From assembly GCA_003971905.1 (NCBI GenBank), contig RSEE01000006.1:186001-250000 (forward strand): a stretch of DNA of 64,000 nt. The letters run 5' to 3'. Positions 58,096 to 64,000 of the stretch are shown one piece after another. This stretch comes from Moniliella sp. 'wahieum'. Taxonomy: Eukaryota > Basidiomycota > Moniliellomycetes > Moniliellales > Moniliellaceae. How positions within the stretch are numbered: the stretch's first letter is position 1; every line of letters starts with the position of its first letter. The translations under genes were made by a program, and so were the position numbers. The notes below the pieces were generated by a model that worked only from the letters and a program-made list of their open reading frames with translations, was not told where the DNA came from and made no database searches.

Positions 58096-60046
58096 TGGCC
58101 CTCTCCATCACCGGCATCACCACAGTCACCACTGGTCACTTCCCTTCTGGTCGCACACGGAGCTTTCCATGCGCCATTCAATATTTCCTTCTCAGCTGCC
58201 TGGAGCGAATGAAACGGGGCGCAAACAGCTGCCCTACGGCACTACGGCATGGATTGAATGCACAGTGGTGCCCATGGAACATTGCTGATGGCTCATCTCA
58301 TGGCATCGCTTGGTATATACGAACCAGCGTGGCTGGTTGCTATGCTAGAGAGCGGCCGTACCGTCCACCGGCACCGCCGGTGGCAAAGTACCACCACCGA
58401 GAACGGAGCACCGCGCGCGGAGGGGCCTTGCGCAGTACACCGTTCCCAGTCACCCAGTCGAACCCATCTCCCTGTATGGTTGTCACCTTACAGGCCGCCC
58501 ACTGCAGCAACCGGGACGTTTTCGTACCTGTCCGACCGACACCGCCGCGCGACGGACTGTACATGCCCGACCCCCCCGCCGTTGCAGTAGGCCAAACGTG
58601 ACCGCGTGACCACGGAAAAAGGGTCCGGACCAATCCGCTCTACTGTGGCCTGACCCAACCGCGCTCGCCTAACCCTCCACCTACGTTTGTCGTTCATTCC
58701 GTAACCGCTAACCCGTCAAGGCCGCGGGAGGACACGTCGTACACTAATATACCCCACCGTGCCGTACCGTACCCTACCCTAGTATAAGGTAAACGTACCC
58801 CGACGGCGGACGGGGGAAGACACCTGGAATACTCTACACTGAGCACTGAGCTCCGCCCTGCTGTGCGGGGGAAGCGTTGAACTTCAGCGCTGAACGCTGA
58901 ACGCTGAACGTGGAACGTTGAACGTGGAACGCTGAACGTCGATCTAAGCGTAAGCCCACACGCAATTCACGGAGGCAAGCCCGCCCTCCCTATGGCAGAA
59001 GCTGCACTGCCGAGGGGGGGGGGGGGACGTGTGAGGTGGGCCAGGGCCAGACGGGGAGCTAGGGGGGCGACCGAGGTGACAAGGTGCCGAGGTAAGCAGG
59101 CCGGGGCGACGGGGCGGAGGGGTGGGTACGGGGTCGGGCGTCGGGCGTCGAGCGTCGGGGGCAGAAGAAGAGTAGGAGCAGGACCAAGTGGGACCCAGAC
59201 CAGGGGCTATTGCGGTCCAACGTCTAAGGGGGGGAAGGGGGGATGGATTGTAGGAAGGCAGGGCCGGGCAAGAGAGGTGAGGTGAGGTGAGAGGGGAGGA
59301 GAGGAGAGGCGAAGAGAGAGAGGATAGAGAGAGGAGAGGGGGAAGGGCAGAGAGAGCTTGAAACGGTTCCGCCTAGCTAAGAGTGTGGAGAGAGGGAGTG
59401 GAAGAGACAGAGAAGGGGAGAGGTCCCCCACACTACTCCCACACTCTACTCCACTCCACTCCACTCCACACCTACAGCCAGGCGTCAGAAGCGGAAGGCC
59501 ACAAGCGCTTTTTTGTTGGTTTTGGCATAAGAGAACATCCGACGCTCCGCAAGGAACTGGAACTGGGAACCGTAAGGAGGCAGCGATGTTAAGGACATGT
59601 CGAGAAACGCGGGCCGACGGAACGCACGTGCGTCCGCGGCGGGACGGAGAAAAAAAAAAAGAGAAAAAGACAAAAAGAGAAAGAAAAGAAAAAAAAGGAA
59701 AAGGGAAAAATGGTGATGTGGTCGGGGGGGAAGGGAGAGCCGAGACAGGGAACGAAGACGGACCAAGGGGAGAAGGTGAGGGAGGCCGAGAGGCAGAGGC
59801 AGAGGCAGAGGCGGAGGACGGACGCGACCAGTGGGGAGACGGACGAAACCCAGGTGGGCCCCAAGCCCTTGGGAAGTGGTTAACAAAAAGGCGAGCGAAC
59901 AGGGCAGGCAAAGGCGAGCAGGCAAGAACAGATGAAGAGATGGGCAGGGCAGGAACGAAACGGGGAACACGGCACAAATCAACAAACAGTCCACAGTCCA
60001 CAAACCACCAACCACCAAACGTAAACCACAACCTACCACGCCACCC
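58096..60046. other. Intergenic region with 7-bp tandem repeat and polypurine tracts
   Basis: A run of CGCTGAA/CGTGGAA/CGTTGAA units lies at 58884-58940 (listed separately). CCGTACCGTACCCTACCCTAG lies at 58763-58784. From about 59000 to 59850 the plus strand is strongly purine-rich, with GAGGAGAG runs (59280-59430) and an A-rich AAAAAAGAGAAAAAG tract (59650-59710). The right end is the 3' side of the Clg1-like gene. No gene seen. Confidence 0.5.
58884..58940. repeat. 7-bp tandem repeat (CGCTGAA type)
   Basis: About seven consecutive 7-bp units: CGCTGAA x3, CGTGGAA, CGTTGAA, CGTGGAA, CGCTGAA, then CGTCGAT. The sequence resembles the GCTGAGCG motif scattered elsewhere in the window. Confidence 0.75.
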
Positions 60047-62148
60047 TCACAGTCCGGCAATGGGCACATGCGGAACCGTGTACGGGTAGGCGAGGCGGTA
60101 CGGGTGGTAGTGGCCGTAGAGCGGGACCAAGCGTTGTTGCTGTTGCTGTTGCGGTTGTTGCGGCTGGTACGAGTAGGGGTAAGGATAGTATCCGTTGTAC
60201 CCCATCCAGGAAGCGTACTCGGGCGCCTTGCTCTGGCCCACAGGCAGTAACGCAGCCGGAGCGAGCGGGACCGAGGCCTTCGCCTCGGGCTCTTGAATCG
60301 ACGGCGACGAGGACGAAGAGGAGGAGGTACTGTCGTCCATTTGCTGGGCGGGCGAGGAGAGCGCCTCAAAGCCGCGGTAGGGCGACGCGTTGAGCGAGTC
60401 GACGGTGGAATGTTCCGACGCTGGCGACACAGGCTCCAGCAACGGCGAGTCCAGGTCCATGTCGCCCGTGGAGAGGTAGGAAACCACCGAGCTGGCCCGC
60501 TTGGGTTTCAGCATGCGTTCCGCCGGCAACTGCTCCTCGAGCGCAACCAGCACCCACCTGTACTGGTCCGGTCCCACTTCGTTCATCTCCAGCGCCTTGT
60601 CAATCGTTTCCTCCCCGGGGCAGGGCGGGTTGTACGAGTCAATCAGGCGGGCGCGAGACAAAGTTGCTGAGATCGTGGAGGTAGGAGACCCACTCTTCCT
60701 CCTTCGGCACCAAGTCAAAGTGGCACACGCGCAGGTAGAAGCGTTCCATCACGTTGAGCTCGGCGAGCGGGATGCCAGTCACCTCGGTCCAGGTCTTGTT
60801 CAAAAAGGTATTGTCGTCCAAGTGCTTGTTGCCCATCATCGGCCCAAGACAAACAGCTTGAACGGGAGCGACGTGCTGGGTTGCAGGAAGGCCTGGGCAA
60901 ATTCCTGCTTCCAGGTCTGGACGAGGTAGGCTTGCGCCTCCATCGCACCCTCCTGCTTCTTCACACATCCTCCATCTCCTCCCCGCCACATCGGCAAGGG
61001 TACGGTAGAGCCGGAGGGCGTAAAAGAGAGCGAGGAAGAGGGTTGAGGGCGTAAGCAGCGGCTGCTGCAACACGGTTTGAACAAAATTGGTAAACGTCTC
61101 CATGGTCAAATGCGTCGTCTGCACCGCACCCTCGCGCTGCAACGGCCAGGAGCGCCACTTGCGCATAGATCGAGTCTTGCTGCAACGAAAGAAACACACG
61201 GTCGTCGTACGTTTGGTCCGTGGCCACCTGCAGCGAGGTAGGCTGCGGTGCAGGGCCATGTCGACGACCTGCTTGCTAGCAGGCGAGAGCCAGTCGGGGC
61301 TCATCGCTCACCAACCACTTCCTGGAACGCCTCGGACAGCTGAAGGAACAGGGCAGCCACCACGGGCGCAAGCCAAGACGTGCGTCCCTCCAAGACCAAT
61401 CTTCGTCGCCGGGCATCGCCTCTCGCTCACGGGCGACGCGGGGCTTGGGCACGTCGCGCTGCACACGGGCGGCGGGGTGGAGACGAGCGGCACGGCAGAC
61501 GGCTGATGCGTACCAAGATGCAAGATGGCAGGATCAACAAACCAGGCCTCAGCGTCAGCAAGAGTGGGGGGCACAGACCCAGACAGGGCAGAGGCCGAGA
61601 AGGGGAGACTTACGGCGTGAGACCAGTACTTGGGGGTGGGCGTTGGCCGGCAGCGGGGCTTGCTGGTGCTGGTGCTGGTGGGGGTGCTGGTGCTGGTGCT
61701 GCGAAGGCGGCGTCGGCCACGCGCCCGCAGGAGCGGCCGCCGAGTTGGCACCATGGCTGGCGGACAGCTTGGCGAGATTGTGGCAACGACGAGCTGGTGC
61801 TCGAGGGAGTGGTGGGTGTGGGCGTACCCGTGGCCCGTGGCGCGGTACTCGGCGGCGGACGGAGCCCAGTCGGGCGCCTCGAGGGGCGAGGCGGCGGCGG
61901 CGCCGCGGGAGCGTACTGGGGCGGGAGGGGGGCGAGGGGGGGGGGGGTAGGGGGTAGTAGGCGCTGTCATGGGCGGGGTAGGCGAGCGGATACTGGACAT
62001 GGGGGGGCGAATGCACGGGGCCCGGCGCCGGCCACTGGGCATAGGCGGCCGCGGCACCGTGGTGGCTGTCGGTGCGGCGGGGCGGGTAGGCGGCGGGGTA
62101 GGCAGGCGCGCCGCCGTAGACGGCGCCCATGGCGGGGAAGTAGCTCAT
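60047..62148 (-). CDS. Clg1-like cyclin (Pho85 partner)
   Basis: The start at 62148 is MSYFPAMGAVYGGAPAYPAA, followed by a Pro/Tyr/His-rich region with a Gln-His repeat (CAC/CAG, 61650-61700). The cyclin fold reads LSPASKQVVDMALHR, YDDRVFLSLQQDSIYAQVAL, ETFTNFVQTVLQQPLLTPST with LFLALFYALRLY, then SLPFKLFVLG, GNKHLDDNTFLNKTWTEVTG and IPLAELNVMERFYLRVCHFD with LVP. NKHLDDNTF(L)NKTW and LN.ME are hallmarks of Clg1-type cyclins. The C-terminus has a Ser-rich stretch and a Tyr/Gln-rich end (YYPYPYSYQPQQPQQQQQQR) up to the stop at 60047. Several frame slips. It likely pairs with a Pho85 kinase; the pathway is not shown. Confidence 0.75.
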
Positions 62149-63213
62149 GGCCAGCGGCACAGGCACGGAGACGCAGGGGCGGGCGAGCGCAGAGGCAGGC
62201 AGCCGGACAACGCACCAACACGGGGAACACGGGGCGAACACGCAGGAGCTGCAATTAAGGCGTCTGTGCGTTCTGGGGGTGGGGGTGGGGGGGGGGGGGG
62301 GGGGGGAGGAGAAGGGGAGGGGGCGGGCAAGGAGCGCGGGTCGAGCGAGAGAGAAGAGACGGCGGGCTGAGCGTCGCGGGGCACTCAGAGGCTCATCAGC
62401 TCTGGGCTCGAGTCAGAGGGCTGCAGAGGGGCTGGCAGGCAAGCACGCCGGCACCAAGCGCAGTGCCAAGGCCAGGGCCGAGGGGGGGGGGGGAAGCGAG
62501 GAAGGTAGGCCGGTGGAGTGAGCAGGCGAGGGAGGGGGGGCAGCGAGGCGGGGGGGGGGGGGGAGGGCGCGCGGAGGAGGTGGTGGCGGGGACGCAGCTG
62601 TGCATCGCCGCGACGGCCTCCGACTTGGCCACGCCGGCGCATCGGGGTCGGGCGGGCGTGGCGGGGGGGGTTGCTGCCGCCTGGGGCCCAGGGGAGAGTG
62701 CTGCCTACTGCGTGCTGCCTACTGCGACTGCTCCTGCGGCCCCTGCGGGCATCGCTCATCCTCCAGCTCAGCTCACCCACCGCGCTGCCTGAATGCCGCC
62801 GCAGCACAGCACAGCACAGCACCGCCCATGCCCCCTGCGTTTCGCCACCACCCGGGCAGCACGGCGCCTGTGCTGCACGCGGTTTGTTCTGCACGTTCCC
62901 AGGGGTAGGGTTGGGGGACGGGCGGCACGCGGGACGCTGCGCTGGTTTCTTTCTTTTTTTTTCAGGTGCAGCCACACGCGCGCCGTGGGGGGCGGGGCGG
63001 CGCGGCTGCCCACTGGGTGGTTGGGCCATCGTGCAGAGTGGCAGGCGAGTGGCCACGCGCACTGCGCCTGCGCCCGTGCTGCGCCAGCCTGCTTCGGCCG
63101 TCTTCTGTGTATGTAAGCTGCATCGTGGCCTCGGCTGCTGGTGCGATTACGTACGCGTATGCTGCAGCTGAACGTTCAACACGTGCATGTCATTATCATT
63201 GCCAGTAGGAATA
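62149..63213. other. G-rich intergenic region
   Basis: It contains a run of 20 G (62287-62306) and further runs of 9-13 G near 62482 and 62553. A CAGCACAGCACAGCACAGCA repeat lies at about 62803-62822 and CTGCCTACTGCGTGCTGCC at 62700. All long frames here arise from composition. It separates the Clg1-like 5' end from the dehydrogenase 3' end, so it should contain the Clg1-like promoter. Confidence 0.5.
62287..62306 (+). repeat. G20 homopolymer, possible G-quadruplex site
   Basis: It is preceded by GGGGGTGGGGGT, so several G blocks lie together about 140 bp upstream of the Clg1-like start. The true length is uncertain in an assembly that loses bases in G/C runs. Confidence 0.6.
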
Positions 63214-64000
63214 CTACAGCGCCGTCCATCCCTTGGGCTCGGTCGCCAGCGACTGGCGCACGGACGTGGGGTAATCCACCAGCGCATCCCGCCCAATCAG
63301 GTCCACAAAGCGGCCGTTGTGCACCTCGTTCAGGTCCTCCTTGTCCAGCTCCGCCTCCTTCTCCCACGCCGTGTGCGCCAGCGGCGCATCCGGCCGCACA
63401 GCGAGGATGTTGTGGATGAGGCTGCGGTACGTGTACGGCGCCGTGAACGCCAGGATCCGCTCCCCGCCCACATCCGCCCGCGTCAGCGCCGCCACGTGCA
63501 CCTGCGCCGTGTTCACCACATTCACCATCCACTGCGGGCCCTCGTACTTGAGCCGGCTCAGGTCCCCCGCCGCCGCGTCTGGTACACGATCAGGTTGGTG
63601 TTGAACGACGTGGCTGCCGGGTGCGTCGGCCCCCAGTTGACATTGGGCAGGATCGTCGTCAGCGTGAACCCAGGCTGGGTCGTCTGCACAAACTTCCATG
63701 CCGCCTGCTCCGACAGCACCTTGCTCGCGGCGTAAATGTCCTTCTTGTTGCCGTTCGTTTGCGCCGGCACGACACCTCCTCGTTCCACGACGCGGTCGTC
63801 ACCTCCTTGCCCTGCGTAAACTGCGAATACGTCGCGGCAAACGAGCTGGAGGTGACCACCACCCGCCGCACCGACGGCGTCGCAGCGGCCACCTTGAGGA
63901 TACCCAGCGTGCCCTCCACACTCGGAGGCACCACCTCCTCCCACTTGTCGGAAAACGTCAGCACGGCAGCCACATGTGCCACGCCGGCCACGCCTTGGAT
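63214..64000 (-). CDS. NAD(P)-dependent extended short-chain dehydrogenase/reductase (cut by window edge)
   Basis: It belongs to the dihydroflavonol-4-reductase/Gre2-like ketoreductase group. Seen on the minus strand from the edge: AGVAHVAAVLTFSDKW (the Rossmann 'VxHxAA' strand), VEGTLGILKVAAATPSVRRV with VVTSSSFAA (catalytic Ser region), DIYAASKVLSEQAAWKFVQ (catalytic YxxxK), LTTILPNVNWGPTHP and GRFVDLIGRDALVDYPTSVR near the C-terminus. The stop is at 63214. The N-terminal GxxGxxG motif is beyond base 64000. Slips lie near 63590 and 63770. The substrate is unknown. Confidence 0.82.

Overview
The window looks like nuclear DNA from a GC-rich, intron-containing fungus. It shows short GT-AG introns of about 44-80 nt, some with a TACTAAC/CTGAC-type branch site, a tRNA interrupted next to the anticodon, a heterotrimeric G-protein gamma subunit, ATG11, Pho85-type cyclins, a complex I assembly factor and a GPI-anchored glycoprotein of the 'macrofage activating glycoprotein' type. 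The last protein and the short introns suggest a basidiomycete, possibly yeast-like, but I cannot name the species. Almost every conserved gene is broken by one-base frame slips, mostly missing bases in or next to C/G runs. Because this affects essential genes such as PP1, CDC6, NOP14 and PWP2, I read most slips as assembly or sequencing errors. Gene coordinates therefore span several reading frames.

Layout. 1-5.9 kb: NOP14 (-, cut by the window edge), the Dbp8/DDX49 RNA helicase (+), an NDUFAF3-like complex I assembly factor (-) and an UNC93-like MFS transporter (-). 5.9-8.6 kb: no recognisable gene. 8.6-18.2 kb: three tandem, about 3-kb units (A, B, C), each an SSA-like Hsp70 gene with its own near-identical promoter and 3' region. 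Unit A is decayed and carries a solo LTR and a fold-back insertion; unit C is nearly intact. A fourth unit (D) lies at 55-58 kb. 19-20.4 kb: the GPI-anchored glycoprotein. 22.4-24.4 kb: a Pcl-type cyclin (-). 25.1-26.1 kb: an unidentified gene. 26.4-30.3 kb: a PB1 plus multi-ZZ zinc-finger protein resembling the NBR1 autophagy receptors. 31-33 kb: the CCA-adding enzyme. 33.2-34.5 kb: a retrotransposon gag remnant. 35 kb: G gamma. 36.3-37.1 kb: a possible membrane protein. 37.5-41.6 kb: ATG11. 42-43 kb: PP1/GLC7. 43.7-46.6 kb: PWP2 (-). 47-48.4 kb: RRP1/Nop52 (-). 48.7-49.9 kb: a mitochondrial bS16-like protein with a long extension. 50 kb: tRNA-Cys with an intron. 50.3-52.4 kb: CDC6. 60-62.1 kb: a Clg1-like cyclin (-). 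63.2-64 kb: an extended short-chain dehydrogenase (-), cut by the window edge.

Functional themes. Four small-subunit or 60S biogenesis factors (NOP14, DBP8, PWP2, RRP1) and a mitoribosomal protein are present, but they are spread over 48 kb and not arranged as an operon. ATG11 lies about 7 kb from the NBR1-like receptor candidate, so a selective-autophagy scaffold and a possible cargo receptor are near neighbours. Two Pho85-type cyclins lie 36 kb apart.

The most unusual part is the Hsp70 family. The copies share a promoter with a TATA box and AGGGG stress-type elements, and they end in a short basic/serine tail with no EEVD motif. One copy has been hit by two different insertions.
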